This document shows positions 8,148 through 17,149 of a DNA stretch of 64,000 nucleotides, one piece after another. The stretch's first letter is position 1; the number at the start of each line of letters is the position of its first letter. The notes under the pieces were generated by a model. It had not been told where the DNA came from. It saw nothing but the letters and a program-made list of their open reading frames with translations, and did no database searches. Source of the DNA: Chryseobacterium phosphatilyticum (lineage in GTDB: Bacteria > Bacteroidota > Bacteroidia > Flavobacteriales > Weeksellaceae); NCBI RefSeq assembly GCF_002899825.2, contig NZ_PPED02000005.1, forward strand, positions 62,001 to 126,000, written 5' to 3'. The position numbers were made by a program, and so were the translations under genes.

Positions 8148-9560
8148 CTATTGACCAAAGGACATTGTTGCAGGCAGCTTTAATACGGCGGCAATGGCTT
8201 TGCCGTTTTCTGTTGCAGGCTTCCATGTTGTCTCCTCGCTTATTGCGGTAACTGTTTTAAGAAATTCTTTGTTAAAAGCTTCATTATCTCCTGATATTTT
8301 GATATCAGTTGTTTTTCCTGTTGCATCAATATGAATATAAGCCACAGATTTTAAGGTTCCTTTTTGCGGAGTAAGAACAGTGGTATCCATATTTTTCCCG
8401 ATTTTTTCTCTTAAAACCCTTGTCCCACCGGGGAATTCCGGTTGCGTACGATTTTGATTAACCTCTGAATTTGTAGAAACATTTGTGTTGTTACCTTCGT
8501 TGTTTTCTTTTTGTGCCTTTGGAGCGATTGTATCTTGAGTGGTTTTTAGTTTTTCCTTTTTAAATTCAGGTAAGGTAGCAGGGACCTCTTTTGATGCCTC
8601 TGGTTGAACTGTATTTGTGATAGGGCTTGCCGGAGATATTTCCTGTTGTATGGTTGAAACCTCCGGAAGCTTACTGTCTGCATGGCCTGTGACCGTTCTG
8701 ATCGTCTCATTAGCATACGATTTTTCGGAAAATAAGGCAACGGATGTAATCATAGCAGTTATTCCAACTGTCTTTTTTAATAGGTCGAATTTTGTTTTTT
8801 TGGTGTTCATCATAATAAAACGTTTTTTGGTGTTGATAAAATTAAAAGAATGGGTTAAGGGTAGATTTTGTCTGTTGATGATTTCATCAAGTATTAAATT
8901 CTGATATTCCTTGATATTGAATTTGCCGTTTAAAACTGCTTCATCTGCTAAAAACTCATGGTTTGTAATAACTGCTTTTTTAAAGAAAAATAAAGCAGGA
9001 TTAATCCAGGTAAAGATTTTTAAAAGGTCAATGAGCATAATGTCTATACTGTGTTTCTGGTCAATATGGTTTTTCTCATGGAGAAAAATCCTGGGATCAA
9101 TGAAGTTATTTTTAATATATTTTTTCCCCATATACACTGTATTCCAGAAACTAAAAGGAGGTAAATCTTCTTTTGTCAATATGACATTACAATTTTGATA
9201 TGTAATTTTTTCCCCCTGAATTTTTTTTATGGCAAAAATTGCCAGCGTACTTTTAATCAGAAGAAAAATACTGATACTACCGTAGATGGCCCAAAGAACA
9301 TTCATCCAATTAAATTCTGCCGGTCCGGTCTGGATTGAGGCAATCTGCTGTGTTGTCGCTTCGATGATCAATTGTGGCTTTGTCGCTTTTTCCTGAGAAG
9401 GTAATGTGATCGTAATAAATGGTATCACATAGGACAAAATCAATGAGCCTAGCAAATAGAACCGATTGAATTTGTACATTTTCTCTTTTTCAAGAAAAAG
9501 ATAGTATACTGCAATGAAAATTGAAGAACATAAAATTATTTTTAAAATAATAAATAGCAT
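8148..9560 (-). CDS. M56 family (BlaR1-like) sensor peptidase with TonB-C-like tail
   Basis: A 470 aa membrane metallopeptidase resembling the zinc-protease half of BlaR1/MecR1. Four hydrophobic segments occur at about 1-20, 35-52, 85-110 and 255-275. The zinc motif HEKNH is at 161-165, and NHEFLADEAVL provides the downstream acidic ligand. The penicillin-binding sensor domain of BlaR1 is absent. Instead a Pro/Lys/Glu-rich linker (about 290-390) leads to a C-terminal domain like TonB-C (about 395-470: FPGGTRVLREKIGKN, AYIHIDATGKTTDIKI). The gene starts one base after the stop of the blaI-like repressor, so it probably inactivates that repressor by proteolysis. The signal is unknown. Confidence 0.85.
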   Translation of the reverse strand: MLFIILKIILCSSIFIAVYYLFLEKEKMYKFNRFYLLGSLILSYVIPFITITLPSQEKATKPQLIIEATTQQIASIQTGPAEFNWMNVLWAIYGSISIFLLIKSTLAIFAIKKIQGEKITYQNCNVILTKEDLPPFSFWNTVYMGKKYIKNNFIDPRIFLHEKNHIDQKHSIDIMLIDLLKIFTWINPALFFFKKAVITNHEFLADEAVLNGKFNIKEYQNLILDEIINRQNLPLTHSFNFINTKKRFIMMNTKKTKFDLLKKTVGITAMITSVALFSEKSYANETIRTVTGHADSKLPEVSTIQQEISPASPITNTVQPEASKEVPATLPEFKKEKLKTTQDTIAPKAQKENNEGNNTNVSTNSEVNQNRTQPEFPGGTRVLREKIGKNMDTTVLTPQKGTLKSVAYIHIDATGKTTDIKISGDNEAFNKEFLKTVTAISEETTWKPATENGKAIAAVLKLPATMSFGQ

Positions 9561-9561
9561 G

Positions 9562-9933
9562 TTATTCTTTTATTTGTTCATCAATCATATCACGGAGTTC
9601 TTTCAACTGTTTCTGGCTGAGTTTTGCATTCGAAGTAAAAAATGAGGCAAACTGAGTGACGGAACTGTTAAAAAAACGATCAATCATGGAAGTCATTTCT
9701 TCCTTGAAATATTCCCCTTTCTCTACTTTCGGAAAATATTCGCGGGAATTTCCATATAGTTTATAACCTACCAGTTCTTTATTCTGCATTCTTTTGAGTA
9801 AAGTTGCTATTGTTGTAACGGCAGGTTTGGGCTCAGGGTAAGCATCCAGTATATCCTTCATGAAAATATTTTTCTTTTCCCAGAGGATATCCATTAATAC
9901 TTTTTCGGAATCTGTTAGTTTAATCTCTTTCAT
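9562..9933 (-). CDS. BlaI/MecI/CopY family transcriptional repressor
   Basis: A 123 aa winged-helix repressor. The N-terminal domain shows LTDSEKVLMDILWEKKNIFMKDIL and PAVTTIATLLKRMQNKELVGY, the family's recognition helix and wing. The C-terminal half is the dimerisation region, which in this family is cut by the partner peptidase. It heads a two-gene operon with the M56 peptidase, with one base between them. Two TACA/TGTA inverted repeats lie upstream, one covering the -7 box, so autoregulation is likely. Confidence 0.92.
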   Translation of the reverse strand: MKEIKLTDSEKVLMDILWEKKNIFMKDILDAYPEPKPAVTTIATLLKRMQNKELVGYKLYGNSREYFPKVEKGEYFKEEMTSMIDRFFNSSVTQFASFFTSNAKLSQKQLKELRDMIDEQIKE

Positions 9934-9947
9934 TCTACAATGCTGTA
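9933..9947. promoter_or_regulatory. Second BlaI-like half-site pair at the start codon
   Basis: TTCTACAATGCTGTA carries TACA and TGTA with four bases between them, 20 bp (two helical turns) from the first operator. It overlaps the start codon. Its spacing differs from the ideal operator, so it would be a weaker auxiliary site. Confidence 0.45.
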
Positions 9948-9952
9948 ATTTG

Positions 9953-9968
9953 TTCTACAAATGTAGAA
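9953..9968. promoter_or_regulatory. BlaI-type operator overlapping the -7 box
   Basis: TTCTACAAATGTAGAA has perfect seven-base arms around a central AA. Its core TACA-N2-TGTA is the known BlaI/MecI operator core. On the minus strand the operator contains TACATTTG (9958-9965), a TAnnTTTG -7 element, so repressor binding would block the polymerase directly. Confidence 0.75.
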
Positions 9969-10038
9969 TAAAAAATTAAATTCACAAATTTTATGGCATT
10001 ATTTTTCCATTCATTTTTAGCCATCAAATCATAATGCT

Positions 10039-11256
10039 ATGAAAATCAATAAATTTTATGTCCCAATCCTGAGCGTTTTTCTCATATTATCTTCCTGTGA
10101 AAAGAATCATGTAAGTGCTCAACAGACCGGAAATGACGGAAGTGTTGAAACGGAAAGACCCAACTCCGAATACCAACCTGCTTTCAAAGGGCAGACAAGA
10201 ATTAAAGCAGTACATACAACCACTGCCTATAGCGTAGATATTTTAAATAAAGACCTGGGAAGGCCCTGGGGAATCATCAACTTACCGGACGGAAGATTTC
10301 TCATCACGGATAAAAGAGGTTGGATGAATGTGGTTTCAAAAGACGGAAAACAAATTTCAAAAATAGAAGGGTTTCCTAAAGTAGATTCTAAAGGACAGGG
10401 AGGAATGCTGGATGTAGCACTTGATCCTGATTTTAAAAACAATACTATTGTCTATTTCAGCTTTTCAGAACCCTTTGGAAAAGGAAATCTGACTTCAGTG
10501 GCAAAAGGTCAACTCTCTACAGATTTAAAAAGTATATCTGATGTAAAAGTTATTTTTCGTGCAGAACCTTCCTATGATGGAGATAAACATTACGGAAGCC
10601 GGTTGGCTTTTGACAAAGACGGGAATTTATTTGTCAGCACAGGAGAGCGTTCTGATAAAGTGACCAGAGTCTACGCCCAAAAAACAGACAATTATCTGGG
10701 AAAGATCTTAAAAATTACAAAAGACGGATTACCTGCTCCCGGTAACCCGTTTATAGGAAAACCGGGTTACAAACCTGAAATCTATGCCTTTGGTATAAGA
10801 AATCCTCAAGGTCTGGCTATAGACCCGAATGGAAAACTTTGGGACGTAGAAATGGGACCGCGTGGGGGAGATGAAATTAACCTGATTGAGCCCGGAAAAA
10901 ATTACGGTTGGGGAGATGTTACCTATGGGATTGAGTATTCCGGAGATAAAGTAGGACAAGGAATTACGCAAAGAGAAGGTACGGTACAACCTGTCTACTA
11001 TTGGGATCCGGTGATTTCACCCAGCGGAATTACCTTCTATACAGGAAATATTGATGAATGGAAAGGAAACCTGATCATTGGATGCTTAAGTGGTGAACAT
11101 ATAGACAGAATCGTGATGAAAGATAACAAAGTAGTAGGTGAAGAGCGTCTCCTTACAGATCAGAAAGAGCGTTTCAGAGATGTGTTGAATGGTGCAGACG
11201 GTAATCTCTATGCAGTCACGGACAGCGGTAAATTATATAAAATTTCAAAAAAATAA
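10039..11256 (+). CDS. PQQ-dependent sugar dehydrogenase, glucose/sorbosone dehydrogenase family, lipoprotein
   Basis: A 405 aa protein with a lipoprotein signal peptide (lipobox LSSC, Cys about residue 20). The rest is a six-bladed beta-propeller of the soluble glucose dehydrogenase/YliI family, probably oxidising an aldose with PQQ in the periplasm or at the surface. Family-typical stretches are LGRPWGIINLPDGRFLITDKRG, GQGGMLDVALDPDFKNN, HYGSRLAFDKDGNLFVSTGER, GIRNPQGLAIDP, MGPRGGDEINLIEPGKNYGWG and WDPVISPSGITFYTG. PQQ synthesis genes are not in the window, so the cofactor may be scavenged. Substrate cannot be read from the sequence. The gene appears monocistronic. Confidence 0.88.
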   Translation: MKINKFYVPILSVFLILSSCEKNHVSAQQTGNDGSVETERPNSEYQPAFKGQTRIKAVHTTTAYSVDILNKDLGRPWGIINLPDGRFLITDKRGWMNVVSKDGKQISKIEGFPKVDSKGQGGMLDVALDPDFKNNTIVYFSFSEPFGKGNLTSVAKGQLSTDLKSISDVKVIFRAEPSYDGDKHYGSRLAFDKDGNLFVSTGERSDKVTRVYAQKTDNYLGKILKITKDGLPAPGNPFIGKPGYKPEIYAFGIRNPQGLAIDPNGKLWDVEMGPRGGDEINLIEPGKNYGWGDVTYGIEYSGDKVGQGITQREGTVQPVYYWDPVISPSGITFYTGNIDEWKGNLIIGCLSGEHIDRIVMKDNKVVGEERLLTDQKERFRDVLNGADGNLYAVTDSGKLYKISKK

Positions 11257-11261
11257 TAAAC

Positions 11262-11294
11262 AAAATCCTCCCAGGAACTCTTAGGAGGATTTTT
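11262..11294. terminator. Intrinsic terminator after the sugar dehydrogenase
   Basis: Arms AAAATCCTCC and GGAGGATTTT with a 12-base loop and a following T run, just after the stop at 11256. The flanking A run could also let it serve the convergent receptor gene. Confidence 0.85.
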
Positions 11295-11315
11295 ATACAG
11301 TTTGTTTTCGTTCTG

Positions 11316-13763
11316 TTAAAACTTAAAATTAAGTCGGGCAAAAACCTGTCTTCCGGCAAATCCCATTTGCACAGGATCAAAAATTCCTCCGGCTTCAGTA
11401 TTTCCGCTTGTTACATGAGCAGATTGTAATGTAGGATATCTGTTAAATACATTTTTGCTTCCTAAAGTCAGATTGATGCTGTGAGAGAATTCATAACCGA
11501 ACGATAAATCAGTGGTTACTTTAGGGTTGTATACCTGTTCCGAATCATCATAGCCGATTAGGGTTACCTTATCAAATCTTACCATCTGAAGATTAACATT
11601 GAATTTGCTGATTTTATAGTTGAGGTTTAAATTAACTTTTGTTTTCGGTGCAGAAGCAAGAATGAAAGCTCTTTCTCTGGGACTTAAATAAGTATCTTCT
11701 TTGCCTTTCAGTTGTTCAGAAGTATTCACCTGGGTAATCTCCATATCATTATAATTTCCGGCTAAAGTAGCTGTCAGCTTTCCTGGCCCCAGATTTTCAC
11801 TGTAGCTTAATATGACATCAATACCTTTAGTTCTGGTATCTATAGCATTAGAAAAGAATTGAACCTGGTCTATAAAAGGATATTGTTGTTGAAGTTCTGT
11901 CGGAAGTTCTGCTCTGGGAAAATAACCGGTCAAAACGATTCTGTTTTTTACACTGATATAGTATCCATCCACGGTTGCCGTAAATTTTCCGGTATTGAAT
12001 GTAAATCCTGCGCTTCCATTTACAGAAGTTTCCTGCTTAAGTTGATCAATTCCCAGTTTATTGGCCAGATCACTATCATTGGAAGCCAGTTGTATGGTGA
12101 CCAACTGTCCACCCTGAAAGTTGGTAAACTGTTGGCTGTAGTATTTCTGTGCTAAAGAAGGAGCTCTAAAGCCTGTAGAAACGGATCCACGAAAAGCAAA
12201 TTGTGGGGTGATGGCATAACGAGTGGCAAACTTACCATTTAATGTACTTCCAAAATCACTGTAATTCTCAAATCTTCCTGCTACACTGATCATCCATTTA
12301 TCCGTTACATCAAGCTCGGTATCAAGATAGGCAGCAAAATTATTTCTGTTTTTACCTAAATCAATAGAATAGCCGGGAAATCCTTGTGAACCTCCTGGCC
12401 GGTAACGTACAGGACTGGAGCCAGGAACTGTTACCCATAAATTTTGAGGGGTATCTGCTGTAACTACATTTCCGTTGATATCATACATTGCGTAGGAAGC
12501 CTCTTCACCTTTTATAATGTCAAATTTTTCATATCTGAATTCAGATCCGAACGCTATATTAAGTCCCTTCAGAACTTTAAATTGTCTAACGGCGTTAAAA
12601 CCTGTTGTGTTTTGTAAAAGAGAGTGTCCTCCTGCATTAAAGCTAGTGGGAGATTTTGCACCTAGAGTTGCATTAAGAGTTTGATCGATTTGATAAGTAA
12701 ATCTGTTATTCCCAAATGCATTATAAAAGTCTATGTCCCAATTTGCGACATTGAATTTCAATCCATTATCAAACGTGAAATCCGTGATGCTTGTATCTTC
12801 AATAGGATTGAATCCATTTGGATAAATGGCAGGGATATTTTTGTCATCGTCCGCCGTTCTTGTCCATGCATAGGCTTTTGTATTTCTATGAGAAAACCCT
12901 TGACGGGAATAGAACTTCAAACCATCAGATAATGGCAATTCGATATTTCCAAAAAAGTATATATTTTGAGCTTTCGCATCTCCGAAGCGTTGTCTTGGAG
13001 CAGGCTGAGGGTCGTTATAAATGTCCGGATTTGCATTTCTTATGGCATAATCTTTATTGATAAATTCTGCAGTGAAATTTCCGAAACCACCTTTTGAGCC
13101 TATTTTTGTTCCTAAGTTTCCATTAAAATTGAAGGTGGTCCCATCAATTTTATGGTCTGAGACTACATCATTATTTCCCGGGCTCTTAAAGAGGTTCATT
13201 CCGTAAAAAGCATTCCCTTCAAAACCTTTATCGCGATCATTAAGAATGACATTGATAACCCCTGCTATAGCATCAGAACCATACTGTGCAGAAGCTCCGT
13301 CACGCAGAACTTCCACTCTTTTAATAGCCCCGATCGGAATGGTGTTCATATCATATCCTGTATTTCCTCTTCCTTTGGTCCCGAAAAGATTAATTAAAGA
13401 AGATTGATGATATCGTTTTCCATTGAGCAACAGCAATGTCTGATCCGGCCCAAGCCCCCTTAAAGTAGCAGGATCTACTGCATCAGCACCATCAGAGCCG
13501 GATTGCTTATTGGAATTAAAAGAAGGGGCAGAGAACTGCAATAATTGATTGACTTCTACCTGGCCTGTGGATTGGCTTACCTGTTTGATGTCGATAATAT
13601 CAATGGGGACAGGAGTGTTGATGACAGTTCTTTTTTTATTCCGGCTTCCGGTAATGGCTACTTCATCGATCTTTGATTCTTTTGTAATCGTATCCTTTAC
13701 CTGCTGGGCATAAGATAGTGAAGAAGCACCAAGAAAAATAATGCTGATGTATTTTAATTTCAT
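11316..13763 (-). CDS. TonB-dependent outer-membrane receptor
   Basis: An 815 aa receptor with a Sec signal peptide (about 1-19, ...SLSYA/QQ). The plug domain (about 45-170) includes DEVAITGSR, GLGPDQTLLLLNGKRYHQ and the conserved VEVLRDGASAQYGSDAIAGVINVIL. A 22-strand barrel follows, ending in an aromatic C-terminus (RLNFKF). There is no carboxypeptidase-like N-terminal extension and no SusD partner next to it, so it is more likely for an iron chelate, vitamin or similar small ligand than for glycans. The ligand is unknown. It is transcribed alone from a TATTTTTG box. No cobalamin riboswitch or Fur-like box was recognised upstream. Confidence 0.93.
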   Translation of the reverse strand: MKLKYISIIFLGASSLSYAQQVKDTITKESKIDEVAITGSRNKKRTVINTPVPIDIIDIKQVSQSTGQVEVNQLLQFSAPSFNSNKQSGSDGADAVDPATLRGLGPDQTLLLLNGKRYHQSSLINLFGTKGRGNTGYDMNTIPIGAIKRVEVLRDGASAQYGSDAIAGVINVILNDRDKGFEGNAFYGMNLFKSPGNNDVVSDHKIDGTTFNFNGNLGTKIGSKGGFGNFTAEFINKDYAIRNANPDIYNDPQPAPRQRFGDAKAQNIYFFGNIELPLSDGLKFYSRQGFSHRNTKAYAWTRTADDDKNIPAIYPNGFNPIEDTSITDFTFDNGLKFNVANWDIDFYNAFGNNRFTYQIDQTLNATLGAKSPTSFNAGGHSLLQNTTGFNAVRQFKVLKGLNIAFGSEFRYEKFDIIKGEEASYAMYDINGNVVTADTPQNLWVTVPGSSPVRYRPGGSQGFPGYSIDLGKNRNNFAAYLDTELDVTDKWMISVAGRFENYSDFGSTLNGKFATRYAITPQFAFRGSVSTGFRAPSLAQKYYSQQFTNFQGGQLVTIQLASNDSDLANKLGIDQLKQETSVNGSAGFTFNTGKFTATVDGYYISVKNRIVLTGYFPRAELPTELQQQYPFIDQVQFFSNAIDTRTKGIDVILSYSENLGPGKLTATLAGNYNDMEITQVNTSEQLKGKEDTYLSPRERAFILASAPKTKVNLNLNYKISKFNVNLQMVRFDKVTLIGYDDSEQVYNPKVTTDLSFGYEFSHSINLTLGSKNVFNRYPTLQSAHVTSGNTEAGGIFDPVQMGFAGRQVFARLNFKF

Positions 13764-13790
13764 ATTGACGGTTTTGAATAGTGGTTAATT

Positions 13791-13798
13791 CAAAAATA
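13791..13798 (-). promoter_or_regulatory. -7 box TATTTTTG of the TonB-dependent receptor
   Basis: An exact TAnnTTTG match on the minus strand, about 28 bases before the receptor's ATG. Confidence 0.5.
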
Positions 13799-13925
13799 TC
13801 AATATTTATTTAAAATATCGTTATTGAAATTGTTTATTTGTTATGGAAATGTGATATTTTACTGGTATCATAGAAATAGAGGATAAAAATAACTTTTTAT
13901 TGCTTTTTGATGAAAATTTTTAATG

Positions 13926-15083
13926 TTAAAAACTTGAGGTAATCCGATGAAGTCCTTCCTCGAGAATTTCCTGAGAAGTTGAAAAACAGATTCTAACGTG
14001 TCCTTCTGCTCCTTTTCCAAACCATCTTTCCGAGCCCGGCACAATCGCAACTTTTCCTTGTTGTAAGACATGTTTTGTAAACTCTTCACTGGACATTCCA
14101 TTTTTAATTTTTGGAAATAAGACAAAAGTTGCCTCAGGGAGAGTAGCGGAAAGGACCTCAGAACAGTTTATGATGTTGAATGCAAGATCTCTGTTGTGCT
14201 GCAAGTGAGCGAGAAATTCTTTATACCAGGGTTTAGCCTTTTCAAGCGCTACACTTCCGGCAATCTGCGATAATGTGGAAACTCCTTCTATGGTTGAATT
14301 GAAATTCGATTTCTCGATAAAATCTTCCAGAATATCCGGATCATTGCACAATACGGATCCTATTCTCAATCCTGCGATACCAAATGATTTTGAAAAGCCA
14401 TATACGGTAAAACTTTTTTTCTTTGCCTCCTCAGAAACGGATGAATAAGTATAGAATTCTTTCTGGTCATATATAATATCACTCCAGATTTCATCACTCA
14501 TTACCCAAGTGTCGTGAGCTGAAGCAATTTCAGAGATCTTTTTCAAGGTTTCCTTAGAATATATTTTTCCCAGCGGGTTATGTGGATTGCATATACTGAT
14601 CAGCTTGGTTTTTGGAGTGATCAGTGAAACCAGTTTTTCAAAGTCAATATCTCCGGTTTCTATATCAACGGGACATAGCCTTACTTTTCCACCGGCAGTT
14701 TCTACCGACCTCTTAAACAAAAAATCAACAGGGTCTAAAATAATGGCTTCATCTCCCGGATTTAGAACATAAGTGGCAATCAGATACATTCCCTGTGCAG
14801 CACTATTGACTGCCAGCACGTTTTCGGGAGAAAAAGTTCCATGTTTTTCTTTGTTGAAATGATCTGCAACACTTTTCTTAAACTCGGGAAGACCGGAGAA
14901 AGGACCGTAGCTGAGGTAGCCATCCTTAATGTACTCAATAATCCCTTGTTCAATTTCCGGTGCTGTTCTGAAGTCAGGATCAGCGGCTGTCAAAGGAATG
15001 ATTCCTTCTTCCAGAGTTGCCCATCTTCCGTTATAGGCTTTTCTCTTTAGGGCTTCAAAGTTGATATCGTTATTACTAAACAT
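13926..15083 (-). CDS. PLP-dependent aminotransferase/C-S lyase of the MalY/PatB type
   Basis: A 385 aa fold-type I PLP enzyme. The N-terminal motif ADPDFRTAPEI (about 34-44), SYGPFSGLPEF (about 58-68), NPHNPLGK (166-173) and the Schiff-base lysine in YGFSKSFGIAGLR (K232) are clear. MalY/PatB proteins cleave cystathionine or other cysteine conjugates, and relatives transaminate aromatic amino acids. Which holds here is not readable. It starts three bases after the stop of a flavin monooxygenase and shares its promoter, so the two probably act on the same compound class. A methionine-biosynthesis role seems less likely, because no met gene is adjacent. Confidence 0.85.
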   Translation of the reverse strand: MFSNNDINFEALKRKAYNGRWATLEEGIIPLTAADPDFRTAPEIEQGIIEYIKDGYLSYGPFSGLPEFKKSVADHFNKEKHGTFSPENVLAVNSAAQGMYLIATYVLNPGDEAIILDPVDFLFKRSVETAGGKVRLCPVDIETGDIDFEKLVSLITPKTKLISICNPHNPLGKIYSKETLKKISEIASAHDTWVMSDEIWSDIIYDQKEFYTYSSVSEEAKKKSFTVYGFSKSFGIAGLRIGSVLCNDPDILEDFIEKSNFNSTIEGVSTLSQIAGSVALEKAKPWYKEFLAHLQHNRDLAFNIINCSEVLSATLPEATFVLFPKIKNGMSSEEFTKHVLQQGKVAIVPGSERWFGKGAEGHVRICFSTSQEILEEGLHRITSSF

Positions 15084-15086
15084 ATT

Positions 15087-16157
15087 TTATTTATAAGATA
15101 TGGGTAAAATATTTTCTATTTGTTGACTGATAGGAAGTAGAAACTGAGTTAGTAGTGTCCTTCCATTTTGAATATGGGTCTCAATTTCTGGCTTTCTTTC
15201 CATTTCATATTTCCTGAAAGCTTCTTGTAGATTATCTTCTTCAACTAGGTATTTAGTTAATACAAAAGAATCTTTGAGGGCTGAGGTTACCCCCTGGCTG
15301 GTAAAAGGGATGAGGGGGTGAGCGGCATCTCCTATAAATACTAGATTTTGCTTATAAAAAGGATTAAGGTGCTCCAACTCATAGACCGACCATAAATGTA
15401 CGTTTTCATAATTTGATTTTTTGATGATGGATGAAACCAACGGGTGCCAGTCACTGAAGACTTCCAACATATATTTTTTTAAATTGTCAGTAGAATATTC
15501 ATTGATCCGATATTTTTTATTGTCAAATTGTGAATACCAAAGGATTGTTTCATGAGAAAGTTTTAGGATGCCAAAAGTAAGCCCCCCGTCTTCATGATGG
15601 AATTTCATGAAGTCGTTTTCAATACGGTCTGCTATCTCTTTGCTTGTAATAATATTAACCACTTCACTTTCCCTCACTGTTCTCATTTTTTCCTTTTGAA
15701 AAATTTCCTTTCTGATACGACTTCTGGAACCGTCAGCGATGATGGCAAGGTCGGCATCAATGTGCACTCCATTTTGTGAGATTAATTTTCCTTTAGTATC
15801 AAGGCTTAGTGTTTCTCCGTATGTTATTTTTTCAGTTGATATGTTTTGAGATAAAAGTTTGATAAGTGAAAGTCTGCAAATAGCGAAAACATGGTCCAAA
15901 TCCTTTTCTCCAAGTATCTTTCCCTTATGAGAATACTGGATGTATTTTTTTAAAAAACTTCCATGTTTAAAAAGGAGTGAAGGATCAATGATCTGCGACA
16001 GATATTCAATTCCTTCGCGGGGGATAAGAAAACCATGCCCGGCCAAATCATCTTTCTGTCTTCTTTCGTAAATGTGATAGTCTAGGTTGTACTTTTCTAA
16101 GTAATTCGCCATGCTTAAGCCGGAAATACCGGCGCCTATGACAGCAATTTTGTTCAT
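15087..16157 (-). CDS. FAD-dependent aromatic-type monooxygenase
   Basis: A 356 aa single-component flavoprotein monooxygenase of the p-hydroxybenzoate hydroxylase fold. The FAD-binding GAGISGL motif is at 8-14 with the acidic end of strand 2 (IYER), the family DG motif is present as ADGSRSRIRKE, and GDAAHPLIPFTSQGVTSALKDS (about 285-306) is the second FAD site. Such enzymes add oxygen to aromatic or conjugated rings. Substrate unknown. It is the first gene of a two-gene operon with the aminotransferase. A kynurenine-monooxygenase role would fit an amino-aromatic pathway, but the protein is shorter than KMO (about 450 aa) and I do not claim it. Confidence 0.85.
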   Translation of the reverse strand: MNKIAVIGAGISGLSMANYLEKYNLDYHIYERRQKDDLAGHGFLIPREGIEYLSQIIDPSLLFKHGSFLKKYIQYSHKGKILGEKDLDHVFAICRLSLIKLLSQNISTEKITYGETLSLDTKGKLISQNGVHIDADLAIIADGSRSRIRKEIFQKEKMRTVRESEVVNIITSKEIADRIENDFMKFHHEDGGLTFGILKLSHETILWYSQFDNKKYRINEYSTDNLKKYMLEVFSDWHPLVSSIIKKSNYENVHLWSVYELEHLNPFYKQNLVFIGDAAHPLIPFTSQGVTSALKDSFVLTKYLVEEDNLQEAFRKYEMERKPEIETHIQNGRTLLTQFLLPISQQIENILPISYK

Positions 16158-16510
16158 TTTCGGAATAAAAGGATTTTTTCAGGTTAGTGTTTGAAATATT
16201 TTTGAGTCTATGGGGTAAGCTTGTACAAAAATAAATTAAAAACATTCATTATTTTTAAAAAATAATTTATTTTCATTTTGAATTTAAAAAAAATGATATA
16301 GATTTTTATAATGATTTGTAATTCACATGGATTTCAGATTCTATAGTACTGCTTTTGATTAGAAAGACTATATAAAAGTCGATTGACTGTATTGAAATAA
16401 GACCGTTGCCGAAAAATATTATCTTATAGCAATAGGACTTAGATCCGGAATGGGTAAAGTAGTCTTACAAACGAAAAGTAATTGGTTGATTGTATGGAAT
16501 GGACGATAAA
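16158..16510. other. Gene-free interval
   Basis: About 350 AT-rich bases between the DUF502 gene and the monooxygenase operon, both on the minus strand. Apart from the -7 box at 16226, I see no ORF of credible length, no clear hairpin terminator and no RNA gene. Confidence 0.6.
16226..16233 (-). promoter_or_regulatory. -7 box TATTTTTG upstream of the monooxygenase operon
   Basis: An exact TAnnTTTG match on the minus strand about 69 bases before the ATG at 16157. It is the best promoter candidate for the two-gene operon. Confidence 0.4.
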
Positions 16511-17125
16511 CTAAAATATATTGGTAGTGTCTTCAGCCGAATTAAATCCGGCTACTCCACCGCTCACAGCAAACTTCATTGCAGAAGCCGCGGTCATACC
16601 CACTACAGGTTTGATGTTTTTTTCTTCAGTAACAATTACCCATCCTGAAATTGCATAGGAGTGGGGGAGATATACTGCAACGTAATTATGTTTGTCAACG
16701 TCTGACATTTCCTTCTGCGTTAAAAAACCAATTCTCCATATTTCCGGATTTTCATTGGTTTTTACCCACACAGGATCGTTGAATTTTTTTTTATCTCCCA
16801 CAAACGAAGACATAACGTCTTTGGTTGGGGTGTAAATATGTTTAACTCCGGGAGTTTTTTCCAATAGGCTGTCCATAGTGTCAAAGAAGAATCTTCCAAC
16901 GACAAATTTATTTCCTAAATACCCTAGAATAGCTGTAAATAATATAATTGAAACAAAAACAAGCCCTGGAATCTGGTGAGCGAGAGCAGGGATAAGATTG
17001 TCAATAGCACTGACAATATACCAAATTACAAAAATTGTAAGCCCAATAGGTCCAATAATAAGCAAGCCCTGAAAAAAGTTTTTCAGAAACAGGTTGGCTA
17101 TATTTTCAAAGCTTGATTTTTTCAA
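16511..17125 (-). CDS. DUF502 family membrane protein
   Basis: A 204 aa protein with two N-terminal membrane segments (about 15-37 and 52-72) enclosing a PALAHQIPG loop. A soluble domain follows with family-typical TPGVKHIYTPTKDVMSSF and, near the C-terminus, a small-residue-rich segment MTAASAMKFAVSGGVAGF. DUF502 proteins are widespread and of unknown function. The start must be TTG at 17125 (TTG AAA AAA TCA), because the frame has no ATG before the first membrane segment and is closed by an upstream TAA. It follows miaE on the same strand by 24 bases. Confidence 0.85.
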   Translation of the reverse strand: MKKSSFENIANLFLKNFFQGLLIIGPIGLTIFVIWYIVSAIDNLIPALAHQIPGLVFVSIILFTAILGYLGNKFVVGRFFFDTMDSLLEKTPGVKHIYTPTKDVMSSFVGDKKKFNDPVWVKTNENPEIWRIGFLTQKEMSDVDKHNYVAVYLPHSYAISGWVIVTEEKNIKPVVGMTAASAMKFAVSGGVAGFNSAEDTTNIF

Positions 17126-17149
17126 TGGATATAATTTACCGTTTATATT

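Noticed and set aside
12681..13060. ORFs on the plus strand inside the TonB-dependent receptor gene
   Set aside because: They are antisense shadows without promoter, family motif or plausible composition. The same applies to the other opposite-strand ORFs inside menD, uvrB, DUF5686, rseP, miaB and lptE-region genes.
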